Source: Flavobacterium sp. | GTDB taxonomy: Bacteria > Bacteroidota > Bacteroidia > Flavobacteriales > Flavobacteriaceae | Reading direction: 5' to 3' | Length of the DNA stretch: 9,767 nucleotides | Assembly (NCBI GenBank): GCA_004296145.1 | Contig: SEBM01000111.1 | Coordinates: 1-9,767, forward strand | Shown here: piece by piece, positions 1-7,471 of the stretch | Position numbering within the stretch: the stretch's first letter is position 1 | Layout: every line of letters begins with the position of its first letter | Notes under the pieces: model-generated | The model's database searches: none | What the model saw: only the letters and a program-made list of their open reading frames with translations | What the model was told of the DNA's origin: nothing | Translations under genes and position numbers: made by a program

Positions 1-601
1 AATTCAGATTCTGGAGGTTGCAGAAAAGCTTTTTTCTGAAAAAGGATTTGAAGGAACATCGATACGGGATATCTCAAAGGTGGCGAAAATTAATATTGCC
101 ATGGTTTCGTATTATTTTGGTTCTAAAGAGAGACTTCTTGAATCTTTAATTATTTATAAAACTGCTGATTTAAAGTTACAAATCGAAAGTTTACAACACG
201 AAGATCTCGAACCTCTTGAAAAAGTAAATAAATTAGTCGAAATTTACATTAACCGGATTGATTGTAACAGAGGGATTTTCAGAGTTTTACACTTCGAACT
301 TAATTCCAAAAAAAGAGAAGAAAGCCTAACCGTTTTCACGGAGTTAAAAAAAGGAAATTTAAAATCTCTTGAAGCAATTATTCACGAAGGCCAGTCAAAA
401 GGAATTTTCAGAAAAGATGTTATTATCCCGTTGATCACACCAACAATTATGGGAACTTTTTTTCATTTTCACATGAATAAACCTTTTTTTCAGGAACTCC
501 TGAATTTAAATACAGAAACGTTATACAACGATTATATTAAAAACAGTCTTACGAAGCACATTCAACAAACTATAAAAGCGCTACTTGTTTATGAAAATTA
601 G
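1..601 (+). CDS. TetR/AcrR-family transcriptional repressor, 5' end cut by window edge
   Basis: This is a probable one-component repressor of the efflux genes that follow. The open frame runs from base 2 with no stop, giving 199 visible residues. The N-terminal helix-turn-helix is nearly complete: ILEVAEKLFSEKGFEGTS, then IRDISKVAKINIAMVSYYF and GSKERLL. This matches the TetR_N pattern, with the YYFGSKE recognition-helix end typical of the family. A GTG at 80 lies inside the helix-turn-helix and would destroy it, so it is an internal Val; the true start is probably only a few codons left of base 1. The C-terminal part is the variable helical ligand and dimer domain, which gives no hint of the inducer. 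The stop (599-601) overlaps the start of the next gene, so it is the first visible gene of the operon. TetR fold: confident. Control of the pump: inferred from position. Confidence 0.93.
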   Translation, partial: IQILEVAEKLFSEKGFEGTSIRDISKVAKINIAMVSYYFGSKERLLESLIIYKTADLKLQIESLQHEDLEPLEKVNKLVEIYINRIDCNRGIFRVLHFELNSKKREESLTVFTELKKGNLKSLEAIIHEGQSKGIFRKDVIIPLITPTIMGTFFHFHMNKPFFQELLNLNTETLYNDYIKNSLTKHIQQTIKALLVYEN

Positions 602-1913
602 TCAATTAATGCTCTTTGGTGTTTTCTTTATCGGAATTTCATCAATAGAAGCACAAGAAAAAACAAGTTTAACTTTAGACGAAGCCGTTAAAATGGCCTG
701 GGAAAAGAGTAACGAAGTTACGCTTGCCAACACTAAGGTAAACTCAAAAAAATACGAACTGCAAACGGTTAAGAATAACCAATATCCGGATCTTAAAATT
801 CAGGGACAATACCAGCGTTTAGGAAAAGCTTCTATCGACATGCATAATGACGAAGCTAGTGCTGAACCAATGGCTTCTCCGGATCGTGCTATGTTTGGTG
901 CGGCAAATTTAAGCTTGCCAATCTTCTCAGGATTTAAAATCCAAAGCAGCATTGATGCTTACGAAAATATCTATGAAGCAGAAACTGCAAATGCAGCAAA
1001 AACTAAAGAAGATGTAGCTTTACGTGTTATCACATATTACACTGCTTTATACAAAGCTCAAAAAACACTGGATCTTTTAAATGAAAATCAAAAACAGGCA
1101 AAACAGCGTGTAACTGATTTTACGGAATTGGAGAAAAACGGAATTATCCCAAGAAACGACTTGTTGAAAGCGCAATTATTGGTTTCAAAAACGCAATTAT
1201 CTATTGATGAAGCCAACAATAATATTAACAACATTAACTATTATCTTGTAACTTTATTAAAGTTAGATCCAAGTGTGAAAATTGATGTGAATGAAGATGC
1301 TTTCTTTAGCTTAAAAACAACGAATGCGCCAACAACGGATGCAATGGCACTTGAAAGCAGAAAAGATTTAGAAGCTATTCGTTTTCAGTCAAAAGCAAGC
1401 GAAGCAAACATCAGAGTTGCAAAAGCGGGTTATTATCCTTCTCTTGCCTTGTTAGGTGGTTACACAGCGTTGGATCTTAAAGATTTTATTACTGTAAAAT
1501 ATGCAATGAATTTTGGAGTTGGTCTGACTTATGATTTATCAGGAATTCTAAAAAATAATGCTCACGTTCGTGAAGCGGAAAGCAGAGCATTAGAAGTAAA
1601 AAATACTGAAGCTGTTATGACAGACCGTATTAAAGTTGAAGTTCAGAAATCTATCGAGGATTATGATCTTGCCATCAACCAAAGTGTGGTTTATGATGAA
1701 GCACTTCAGCAGGCAGCAGAAAACTACAGATTGGTAAAAGATAAATTCGACAACGGTTTATCTGACACGAATGATTTAGTTGAAGCTGATGTAGAACATC
1801 TTAATGCCAAAATTAATACTGCTTTATCTAAAGCAGCCATCATTCAAAAATATTACGAATTACTTTCAGTATCAGGACAATTATCACAATCATTCAATCT
1901 TTCTAAAATATAA
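591..1913 (+). CDS. tolC: TolC-family outer-membrane efflux channel
   Basis: This is the outer-membrane exit duct of the tripartite pump encoded by this operon. I chose the ATG at 591 (440 aa): it gives a clean signal peptide (MKISQLMLFGVFFIGISSIEA, cleavage probably near residue 21 before QEK), whereas an upstream TTG at 585 adds only two residues. The mature part has the two OEP repeats: the first begins with LTLDEAVKMAWEKSNEV (about 27-43), and the second ends in the long helical hairpin with NYRLVKDKFDNGLSDTNDLVEA and AIIQKYYELLSVSG. The length fits TolC proteins. Its start codon overlaps the tetR stop by 11 bases, suggesting translational coupling, and the adaptor gene follows after 12 bases. 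It is TolC-like by family; orthology to E. coli TolC is not claimed. Confidence 0.93.
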   Translation: MKISQLMLFGVFFIGISSIEAQEKTSLTLDEAVKMAWEKSNEVTLANTKVNSKKYELQTVKNNQYPDLKIQGQYQRLGKASIDMHNDEASAEPMASPDRAMFGAANLSLPIFSGFKIQSSIDAYENIYEAETANAAKTKEDVALRVITYYTALYKAQKTLDLLNENQKQAKQRVTDFTELEKNGIIPRNDLLKAQLLVSKTQLSIDEANNNINNINYYLVTLLKLDPSVKIDVNEDAFFSLKTTNAPTTDAMALESRKDLEAIRFQSKASEANIRVAKAGYYPSLALLGGYTALDLKDFITVKYAMNFGVGLTYDLSGILKNNAHVREAESRALEVKNTEAVMTDRIKVEVQKSIEDYDLAINQSVVYDEALQQAAENYRLVKDKFDNGLSDTNDLVEADVEHLNAKINTALSKAAIIQKYYELLSVSGQLSQSFNLSKI

Positions 1914-1925
1914 TCTTTAGCTCTC

Positions 1926-3005
1926 ATGGAAAAGAAAAAAACAAATAAAAAATTCATCATCATATTAACCGTTTTGGTTTTATTGGGAGGAACTTACGGA
2001 ATATCAAAATACATACACTCACAAGCGCACGAAGAAACAGATGATGCTCAGATTGAGAAAAAAATGAATCCAATTATCCCAAGAGTTTCAGGATATATTA
2101 GTAAGGTTTATGTGAAAGATAATGATTTTGTGAAAAAAGGAGATACTTTATTTACAATCGATAAAAGAGATTACCAATTAAAAATTGATGAAGCAAATGC
2201 TGCTTTATTAGGAGCTGAAGGTCAATACGAAGCTGCAAAAGCTGATATTGGTTCTGCATACGCAAGTATCTCAGTTTCTGACGCAAATTTAAGATCTGCA
2301 GGTGGTTCTATCGAAAGTGCAAAAATCAGATTGAGACAATTGACAAACGATTTTAACCGTTACAACAATTTGTATAAAACTCATACTATTACAAAACAAC
2401 AATTTGAACAGGCTCAGACTGCAAAAGACGAAGCTGAAAACCAAGTTAGAGTTTTAGAACAACAACAAAGAGCAAGTTCTTACCAAAAATCTGTGATTCA
2501 GTCTAAATCTAAAGTTTCTGACAAACAAACCGAAGTAGCTTCTGCAAACATTAAAAAAGCAAAAACAATGCTTGAGGTTGCAAAATTGAATCTTACTTAC
2601 ACAGTTGTAACTGCAGCTATTGATGGTCAGGTTTCTAAAGTTGATATTCAGCCGGGACAATTAGTTCAGCCGGGACAATCTTTATTCTACATTATCAATA
2701 ATAATGAAGCCTGGGTTGTAGCTAACTTCAAAGAAACACAATTAAACAAAATGGTTGTGGGACAAAAAGTAAGCTTAAAAGTAGATGCTTATCCTAACTA
2801 TGAGTTTAAAGGAACTTTGACTTCTTTTTCTCCTGCAACAGGATCACGTTTTTCTCTTTTACCTCCTGATAATGCAACAGGAAACTTTGTGAAAACAATT
2901 CAAAGATTACCGGTAAAAATTAGTTTAGATGAATCTAACGATCCTGAGAAAGTAAAATTATTACGTCCGGGAATGAATGTTGACGTAGACGTACATTTGA
3001 AATAA
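1926..3005 (+). CDS. emrA: HlyD/EmrA-family membrane fusion (adaptor) protein
   Basis: This is the periplasmic adaptor that links the inner-membrane transporter to the outer-membrane channel (359 aa). A basic N-terminus (MEKKKTNKK) precedes one membrane anchor at about 10-28. Next comes the EmrA-type TDDAQI motif (38-43), then the first half of the lipoyl/barrel-sandwich domain (PRVSGYISKVYVKDNDFVKKG, about 52-72). A long Ala/Gln/Lys-rich coiled-coil hairpin spans about 84-215. The second lipoyl half contains AAIDGQVSKVDIQPGQ, and a C-terminal beta-barrel ends in RPGMNVDVDVHLK. The transporter gene starts 5 bases after its stop. The QPGQ region is coded by a short 15-base direct repeat (2647-2661 and 2665-2679). 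Family call is firm; substrate is unknown. Confidence 0.93.
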   Translation: MEKKKTNKKFIIILTVLVLLGGTYGISKYIHSQAHEETDDAQIEKKMNPIIPRVSGYISKVYVKDNDFVKKGDTLFTIDKRDYQLKIDEANAALLGAEGQYEAAKADIGSAYASISVSDANLRSAGGSIESAKIRLRQLTNDFNRYNNLYKTHTITKQQFEQAQTAKDEAENQVRVLEQQQRASSYQKSVIQSKSKVSDKQTEVASANIKKAKTMLEVAKLNLTYTVVTAAIDGQVSKVDIQPGQLVQPGQSLFYIINNNEAWVVANFKETQLNKMVVGQKVSLKVDAYPNYEFKGTLTSFSPATGSRFSLLPPDNATGNFVKTIQRLPVKISLDESNDPEKVKLLRPGMNVDVDVHLK

Positions 3006-3010
3006 AATAA

Positions 3011-4600
3011 ATGGCAGCAGCAATACAAGGAGACGACGATTTAGTAGAATATGGTTACAGACGTGTCATTATCACGATTACAGCGGTACTTTGTGCCTTG
3101 CTTGAAATCGTTGATACCACGATTGTAAACGTAGCGCTAACAGACATGCGAGGTAGCCTTGGTGCTACTTTGACTGATGTGGCTTGGGTGATTACAGCAT
3201 ACGCGATTGCGAATGTTATTGTAATCCCGATGACGAGCTGGCTTTCGCAGCAATTTGGACGACGTAATTACTTTGTGGCTTCGATTATAATATTTACCGT
3301 CTGTTCTTTTTTATGTGGAAATGCAAGTAATATATGGGAACTTGTAGCTTTTAGGTTTGTTCAGGGAATGGGTGGTGGAGCACTACTTGTAACCGCACAA
3401 ACTATTATTACAGAAAGTTACCCTGTGGCAAAACGTGGTATGGCGCAGGCTATCTACGGAATGGGTGTAATTGTTGGTCCAACTTTAGGTCCGCCCTTGG
3501 GAGGTTATTTAGTAGATAATTATTCATGGCCTTATATCTTTTACATCAATATTCCGTTGGGAATTATTGCTACAATTCTGGCTCTGACTTTTGTTAGAAG
3601 TCCGAAATATGGAGAGAAATTAAAAGCCAATCAGGTTGACTGGTGGGGAATTATTTTATTGAGTGCTTTTATTGGATCGTTACAGTTTGTTTTGGAACAC
3701 GGACAACAGGATGACTGGTTTAATGATCCGCTTATTGTAACTCTAAGTGTTGTTACCGTTTTAGGATTAGTATTATTTATCTGGCGGGAAATGACTTACG
3801 AGCATCCAATTGTAAATTTAAGTGTTTTAAAAGACGGAAATTTAAGAATTGGAACCATAATGTGTTTTATTCTTGGTTTCGGTTTATATGGATCAACATT
3901 AATTATCCCGATTTACACGCAGTCTATTTTAGGATGGACCGCAACTGATGCTGGATTGTTATTGATTCCAGGTTCGATTACTACTGCGATTATGATGCCT
4001 TTTGTAGGTAATATGATTCAGAAAGGAGTTCCTCAGGGATATATGGTTGGAGTTGGATTTTTAGTTTTCTTCTTCTTTACCTTTATGATGCAGACCCGTA
4101 TGACACCGGATACAGGTGTAGAACACATGTACTGGCCTTTGATTTTGAGAGGAATTGGTTTAGGATTACTGTTTGTACCTATTACAACACTTTCACTTTC
4201 AACTCTTAAAGGAAAACAAATTGGTGAAGGTGCCGCTTTTACCGGAATGATGCGTCAATTAGGAGGATCATTTGGTATTGCGATTATAACCACTTTTATC
4301 ACGCGTTTTAGTCAGGAACACAGAGTAGACCTGATTAACAATTTAGATCCTGCAAAATTTGATGTTCAGCAACGAATTGCCGGAATGCAAAGAGCCTTTA
4401 TGGCAAAAGGATACAGTGCAGATGTGGCACTCAAAAAAGCCTATCAGGCACTAGATTATGCTGTTCTTAAACAAAGTACAGTTTTATCATACATGGATAT
4501 TTTCATGTATTTAGGAATTATGTTTTTATGTTGTATACCCATTATTCTTTTCATCAAAAAAGGAAAAAACAAAATTAATCCTGCTGATGCAATGCATTAA
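3011..4600 (+). CDS. emrB: EmrB/QacA-type (DHA2) MFS drug:H+ antiporter
   Basis: This is the inner-membrane proton-driven exporter of the pump (529 aa, the normal length for 14-TM DHA2 transporters). Visible family motifs are motif D1 in TM1 (LEIVDTTIVNVAL, 31-43, with acidic D35), motif A between TM2 and TM3 (WLSQQFGRRN, 77-86), RFVQGMGGGALL in TM4, and the antiporter motif C in TM5 (VGPTLGPPLGGYL, about 155-167), followed by the DHA2-typical WPYIFYINIPLG. The C-terminal half is a run of hydrophobic segments ending in the basic tail FIKKGKNK. It starts 5 bases after the adaptor stop, so the two are surely co-transcribed. A strong terminator closes the operon 24 bases after its stop. Members of this group export hydrophobic drugs, uncouplers or fatty acids; the actual substrate cannot be read from sequence. 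Confidence 0.94.
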   Translation: MAAAIQGDDDLVEYGYRRVIITITAVLCALLEIVDTTIVNVALTDMRGSLGATLTDVAWVITAYAIANVIVIPMTSWLSQQFGRRNYFVASIIIFTVCSFLCGNASNIWELVAFRFVQGMGGGALLVTAQTIITESYPVAKRGMAQAIYGMGVIVGPTLGPPLGGYLVDNYSWPYIFYINIPLGIIATILALTFVRSPKYGEKLKANQVDWWGIILLSAFIGSLQFVLEHGQQDDWFNDPLIVTLSVVTVLGLVLFIWREMTYEHPIVNLSVLKDGNLRIGTIMCFILGFGLYGSTLIIPIYTQSILGWTATDAGLLLIPGSITTAIMMPFVGNMIQKGVPQGYMVGVGFLVFFFFTFMMQTRMTPDTGVEHMYWPLILRGIGLGLLFVPITTLSLSTLKGKQIGEGAAFTGMMRQLGGSFGIAIITTFITRFSQEHRVDLINNLDPAKFDVQQRIAGMQRAFMAKGYSADVALKKAYQALDYAVLKQSTVLSYMDIFMYLGIMFLCCIPIILFIKKGKNKINPADAMH

Positions 4601-4624
4601 TATTTAATAATTATTTATAATACG

Positions 4625-4661
4625 AAAAAGCCGAGTCAATTTCCTGTGACTCGGCTTTTTT
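4625..4661 (+). terminator. Rho-independent terminator of the efflux operon
   Basis: A perfect 14-bp stem (4625-4638 with 4647-4660) has an 8-base loop and a GC-rich core GCCGAGTCA. It begins with five A's and ends in a run of T's. It lies 24 bases after the emrB stop. The A-tract on the other side means it could also stop transcription on the - strand, including readthrough from the convergent yaaA gene. Confidence 0.93.
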
Positions 4662-4848
4662 ATTTAGTTTTCAGTTTTCAGTCGCGGTTTTCAGTTTACA
4701 CTTTGTGTCTAAACCATCTCAGTTTTCAGTTTACAAATTTTGCGAACTTTGCGTAAATCTTTGCGTTCTTTGCGGTTAAAAAAATCAACACAAAGTAGAG
4801 AAAACTTAGTACCTCAGTACCTTTGCACCTTTGAACCTTAAAAAAAAC
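4662..4848. repeat. Repeat-rich spacer with TTTTCAGTTT and TTTGCG words
   Basis: No gene is seen here. The first part repeats the word TTTTCAGT four times, twice in the form GTTTTCAGTTTACA (about 4687-4700 and 4721-4734). The second part carries TTTGCG at 4739, 4748, 4760 and 4769 (spacing 9, 12 and 9 bases), then AGTACCT twice (4808 and 4816) and degenerate CTTTG words up to 4834. From memory, similar degenerate 'CTTTGCG' strings are common between genes in Flavobacterium; copy number here cannot be judged from one window. Confidence 0.6.
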
Positions 4849-5607
4849 CTATCTCGTAAAAACCAAATGATTTCCTTTAGAAATATTCGCATCAAACTGA
4901 TAACCTTCGTAATTAAAACCTTTTAAGTCATCGATAGTTTCAGCATTTGTATCGATAATATATCGCACCATCATACCTCTCGCTTTTTTCGCGAAGAAAC
5001 TAATAATTTTTAATTTTCCGTCTTTGTAGTCTTTAAAATCCGGTGTGATTACAGGAACTTTTAATGCTTTTACATCTACAGCAGAAAAATATTCGTTGCT
5101 GGCTAAATTCACAAACAACTCCCCTTTTTTTAATTCTTTGTTTAAAGCTTTAGTAACAGGAGCTTTCCAGAAATCATGTAAGTTTTTGTGATCGCCTACT
5201 GGTAATTTTGTTCCCATTTCCAAACGATACGCCTGCATTAAATCCAAAGGTTTTAATACTCCATAAAGTCCGGATAAAATTCTTAATTTATCTTGTAAAG
5301 TATCTAATTTTTCAAGCGGAATTGTATAAGCATCCAATCCTGTATAAACATCGCCATCAAAAGTATAAATTGCCGGGCGAGCATTTTCTGGATTAAAAGG
5401 AGTTTTCCATTCCTGATTTCTCTGCCAGTTTAAATCGGCCAGTTTTTCTGAAATTGACATTAATTCTGATAATTCAGCTGGCTTTTTTGGTTTTAAAACT
5501 TTATGAACCTGACGTGCTTCTTTTAAAAAAGAGGGTTCTGTATATTGTGGAGTTGGTAATTCTTTTTCGAAATTTAATGACTTCGCAGGCGATATAACAA
5601 TTTTCAT
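4849..5607 (-). CDS. yaaA: YaaA-family peroxide stress resistance protein (UPF0246/DUF328)
   Basis: This is a cytoplasmic protein of the YaaA family (252 aa, usual length about 250-260). In E. coli, YaaA is induced through OxyR, limits free intracellular iron under peroxide stress, and has been reported to bind DNA; the role here is inferred from family. Family blocks seen: MKIVISPAKSL (1-11), AIYTFDGDVYTGL (79-91), SGLYGVLKPLDLMQAYRLEMG (112-132), LFVNLASNEYF (164-174) and the basic FFAKKARGMMVRY (204-216). I chose the ATG at 5607 because the protein then begins exactly at the family's conserved N-terminus. The open frame continues to 5709, but those 34 codons have no family resemblance and enter the intergenic repeat. 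It is a single-gene unit, convergent with the efflux operon and divergent from cca. Confidence 0.95.
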   Translation of the reverse strand: MKIVISPAKSLNFEKELPTPQYTEPSFLKEARQVHKVLKPKKPAELSELMSISEKLADLNWQRNQEWKTPFNPENARPAIYTFDGDVYTGLDAYTIPLEKLDTLQDKLRILSGLYGVLKPLDLMQAYRLEMGTKLPVGDHKNLHDFWKAPVTKALNKELKKGELFVNLASNEYFSAVDVKALKVPVITPDFKDYKDGKLKIISFFAKKARGMMVRYIIDTNAETIDDLKGFNYEGYQFDANISKGNHLVFTR

Positions 5608-5627
5608 TTGTGCATTTTTAATTGATT

Positions 5628-5635
5628 CAAAAATA
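5628..5635 (-). promoter_or_regulatory. Probable -7 promoter box for yaaA
   Basis: The - strand reads TATTTTTG, a full match to the Bacteroidota -7 consensus TAnnTTTG. It ends 20 bases before the yaaA ATG, implying a short leader of roughly 14 bases. I see no good TTG -33 box at the expected spacing, and the word is cheap in A/T-rich DNA, so the call rests on position and the -7 match alone. Confidence 0.5.
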
Positions 5636-5699
5636 CAAATTGAATTTCTAAAAATAATCTTTTGCAATTGATTTGTTTGATGGTTGTATAGATTTGTTT

Positions 5700-5862
5700 T
5701 TTGCCACAAATTGCACGAATTTCTCGAATTTTTTTCTTGCTGAAGATTGAATAGTTTTTTGCCACAGATTAAAAAGATTAAAATGATTAAAAAATCTGTG
5801 GAAGTCTATTTAATCTGTAGCAAAAGAAAAAAATTCGAGAAATTCGTGCAATTCGTGGCAAA
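5700..5862. repeat. Nested 163-base inverted-repeat element
   Basis: The outer arms 5700-5736 and 5826-5862 pair over 37 bp with a single mismatch (5708/5854); the left arm begins TTTGCCACAAATTGCACGAA. Inner arms 5757-5773 and 5809-5825 pair over 17 bp with one mismatch (TTGCCACAGATTAAA against TTTAATCTGTAGCAA) and directly abut the right outer arm. Within the loop, CCACAGATT (5762-5770) can alternatively pair with AATCTGTGG (5793-5801). The 9-base word GATTAAAA(A/T) is repeated in tandem at 5767, 5776 and 5785. Both inner and outer left arms start with TTGCCACA, so the element looks built from two related units. It lies upstream of both divergent -7 boxes, so neither gene's own transcript should include it. 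No ORF of its own was seen. Similar strings are, from memory, frequent in Flavobacterium intergenic DNA. Confidence 0.9.
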
Positions 5863-5962
5863 CCAATTTCCGATTATTCTATTTCCATAAAAATTGATGC
5901 CTCAAACTAAGAATTTCTTCAAAAAAGTGACCGATAGATTATAAAAGGCATTTTCTATGTTG

Positions 5963-5970
5963 TAAATTTG
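5963..5970 (+). promoter_or_regulatory. Probable -7 promoter box for cca-ctaA
   Basis: TAAATTTG followed by C fits the Bacteroidota -7 consensus TAnnTTTG exactly. Transcription would start near 5976, giving a leader of about 45 bases before the GTG at 6023. No clear -33 TTG is seen about 19 bases upstream, where the sequence reads AGATTA. It is the best promoter candidate for cca and, by readthrough, for ctaA. Confidence 0.55.
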
Positions 5971-6008
5971 CAGTCGTTCATTCGCTTTAGGAATAAACAC
6001 ACTATTTA

Positions 6009-6027
6009 AAATTCGTGAATTCGTGGC
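6009..6027 (+). repeat. Partial copy of the inverted-repeat arm over the cca start codon
   Basis: AAATTCGTGAATTCGTGGC matches the right outer arm of the element (5840-5859) apart from one missing base. The cca GTG start (6023-6025) is part of the terminal TTCGTGGC of this copy. Confidence 0.7.
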
Positions 6028-7450
6028 TATACAGACAAACTACAAAACAGCTTTACAAAATAAAATCTTCGAAATCATTTCGCAGGCATCAAAAGAACTA
6101 AACGTTGACAGTTATGTTATCGGTGGTTTTGTTCGTGATTTGCTTTTAAACCGAGGTTCTAAAAAAGATATTGATGTTGTTGCTGTCGGAAGTGGAATTG
6201 AACTGGCTTTGAAAGTTTCTGATTTACTTCCGAAAAAACCAAAAGTTCAGGTTTTTAAAACTTACGGAACTGCGATGCTTCGTTTTGAAGATACTGATAT
6301 TGAATTTGTCGGCGCCCGAAAAGAATCTTATAATTTCGACAGCAGAAAACCGCTTGTAGAAAACGGAACATTGCAAGACGATCAAAACCGTCGTGATTTT
6401 ACCATCAATGCGTTAGCGCTTTCATTAAACGAAAAAACTTTTGGAGATCTTTTAGATCCGTTCAACGGTTTATTAGATTTAGAAAATAAAACAATCAAAA
6501 CGCCTTTGGATCCGGATATTACCTATTCTGATGATCCTTTGCGAATGCTTCGTGCTATTCGTTTTGCCACACAATTGAATTTCGAAATTGAAGAAAATTC
6601 ACTGAATGCAATCTCCAAAAACGTTGAAAGAATAAATATCATTTCCGGAGAAAGAATTGTAGACGAATTAAACAAAATTCTTTCTACTCCTAAACCTTCG
6701 GTTGGATTTTTACTTTTATACAAAACAGGATTACTGGATATTATTTTGCCTGAATTAACAGCATTGAATCAGGTGGAAGAAATTGAAGGTCACACGCATA
6801 AAAACAACTTTTATCACACGCTTGAAGTTGTGGATAATATTTGCCCGAATACAGATGATGTATGGCTTCGCTGGTCGGCATTATTGCACGATATCGGAAA
6901 AGCACCAACAAAACGTTTCAACAAAAAACAAGGCTGGACTTTTCACGGACATGAATTTCTGGGCGGAAAAATGGCAAAAAAAATCTTCGAACGCCTTCAT
7001 ATGCCTTTAAACCATAAAATGAAGTTTGTGCAAAAAATGGTTATTATGAGTTCGCGCCCAATTGTTTTGGCGGAGGATATTGTAACCGACAGCGCTGTTC
7101 GTCGTTTGGTTTTTGATGCCGGCGAAGATGTAGAAAGTTTAATGACTTTGTGTGAGGCGGATATTACGACCAAAAATCCGGCAAAATTCAAGAAATATCA
7201 TAAAAACTTCGAGGTTGTCCGCAGAAAAATTGTGGAAGTAGAAGAACGCGATCATGTTCGTAATTTTCAACCGCCAATTTCCGGTGAAGAAATCATGGCA
7301 ATTTTCGATTTAAAACCTTCACGAGAAATCGGAGTTTTAAAAGAAGCGGTAAAAGAAGCCATTTTAGAAGGCGATATTCCGAATGAATATCAGGCTGCTT
7401 ATGATTTTGTAATTAAAAGAGCCGAAAAAATGGGCTTAAAAAAAGTATAG
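6023..7450 (+). CDS. cca: CCA-adding tRNA nucleotidyltransferase with C-terminal HD domain
   Basis: This enzyme adds or repairs the 3'-CCA end of tRNAs from CTP and ATP; cytoplasmic, 475 aa. The class II nucleotidyltransferase head has VIGGFVRD (32-39), the metal-binding DID (D49 and D51), TDIEFVGAR with a probable third acidic residue near E94, and the nucleotide-selecting region NRRDFTINA (122-130). DPFNG (145-149), DPLRMLRAIRFA (171-182) and ISGERIVDEL (207-216) follow. From about 255 an HD phosphohydrolase domain shows H265, HDIGK (289-293) and FHGHE (307-311). The start is GTG: no in-frame ATG occurs between the upstream stop (5963-5965) and the catalytic domain. The first codons lie in repeat-derived sequence, so the exact N-terminus is uncertain by a few residues. 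ctaA follows after 21 bases. Confidence 0.94.
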   Translation: MAIQTNYKTALQNKIFEIISQASKELNVDSYVIGGFVRDLLLNRGSKKDIDVVAVGSGIELALKVSDLLPKKPKVQVFKTYGTAMLRFEDTDIEFVGARKESYNFDSRKPLVENGTLQDDQNRRDFTINALALSLNEKTFGDLLDPFNGLLDLENKTIKTPLDPDITYSDDPLRMLRAIRFATQLNFEIEENSLNAISKNVERINIISGERIVDELNKILSTPKPSVGFLLLYKTGLLDIILPELTALNQVEEIEGHTHKNNFYHTLEVVDNICPNTDDVWLRWSALLHDIGKAPTKRFNKKQGWTFHGHEFLGGKMAKKIFERLHMPLNHKMKFVQKMVIMSSRPIVLAEDIVTDSAVRRLVFDAGEDVESLMTLCEADITTKNPAKFKKYHKNFEVVRRKIVEVEERDHVRNFQPPISGEEIMAIFDLKPSREIGVLKEAVKEAILEGDIPNEYQAAYDFVIKRAEKMGLKKV

Positions 7451-7471
7451 AAATACGTATTATTTAATAAA

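Larger units (their letters stand above)
5608..6022. other. Divergent yaaA-cca intergenic region
   Basis: This 415-base gap contains, left to right: the probable yaaA -7 box, the nested inverted repeat at 5700-5862, about 100 bases of A/T-rich DNA with no feature I can name (5863-5962), the probable cca -7 box at 5963, and a leader ending in a partial copy of the repeat arm. No small ORF or tRNA was recognised. Confidence 0.75.

Noticed and set aside
80..601. GTG at 80 as the start of the TetR-family gene
   Set aside because: The open frame continues to the left edge and the residues before 80 form the first helices of the TetR DNA-binding domain, so this codon is internal.
2454..2660. - strand ORF of 68 codons inside emrA
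   Set aside because: It is antisense to a firmly identified gene, has low-complexity Cys/Phe-rich translation and shows no recognisable domain.
4818..4825. TACCTTTG, a match to the -7 promoter consensus
   Set aside because: It points into the 3' end of the convergent yaaA gene with no + strand gene ahead of it, and it is part of the repeated CTTTG words.
5208..5396. + strand ORF of 62 codons inside yaaA
   Set aside because: It is a shadow of the yaaA coding frame with no family features.
5608..5709. 34-codon N-terminal extension of yaaA
   Set aside because: MKIVISPAKSL at 5607 is the family's N-terminus. The extension has no resemblance to the family, contains the predicted -7 box and runs into the inverted repeat.
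5767..5793. Three tandem GATTAAAA 9-mers as a possible CRISPR array or replication iteron
   Set aside because: The units are too short and contiguous for CRISPR, and no cas, rep or DnaA-box context is present.
6523..7191. Short ORFs on both strands inside cca (6523-6723 -, 6783-7010 +, 6997-7191 -)
   Set aside because: All lie within the clearly coding cca frame and have no domain of their own.
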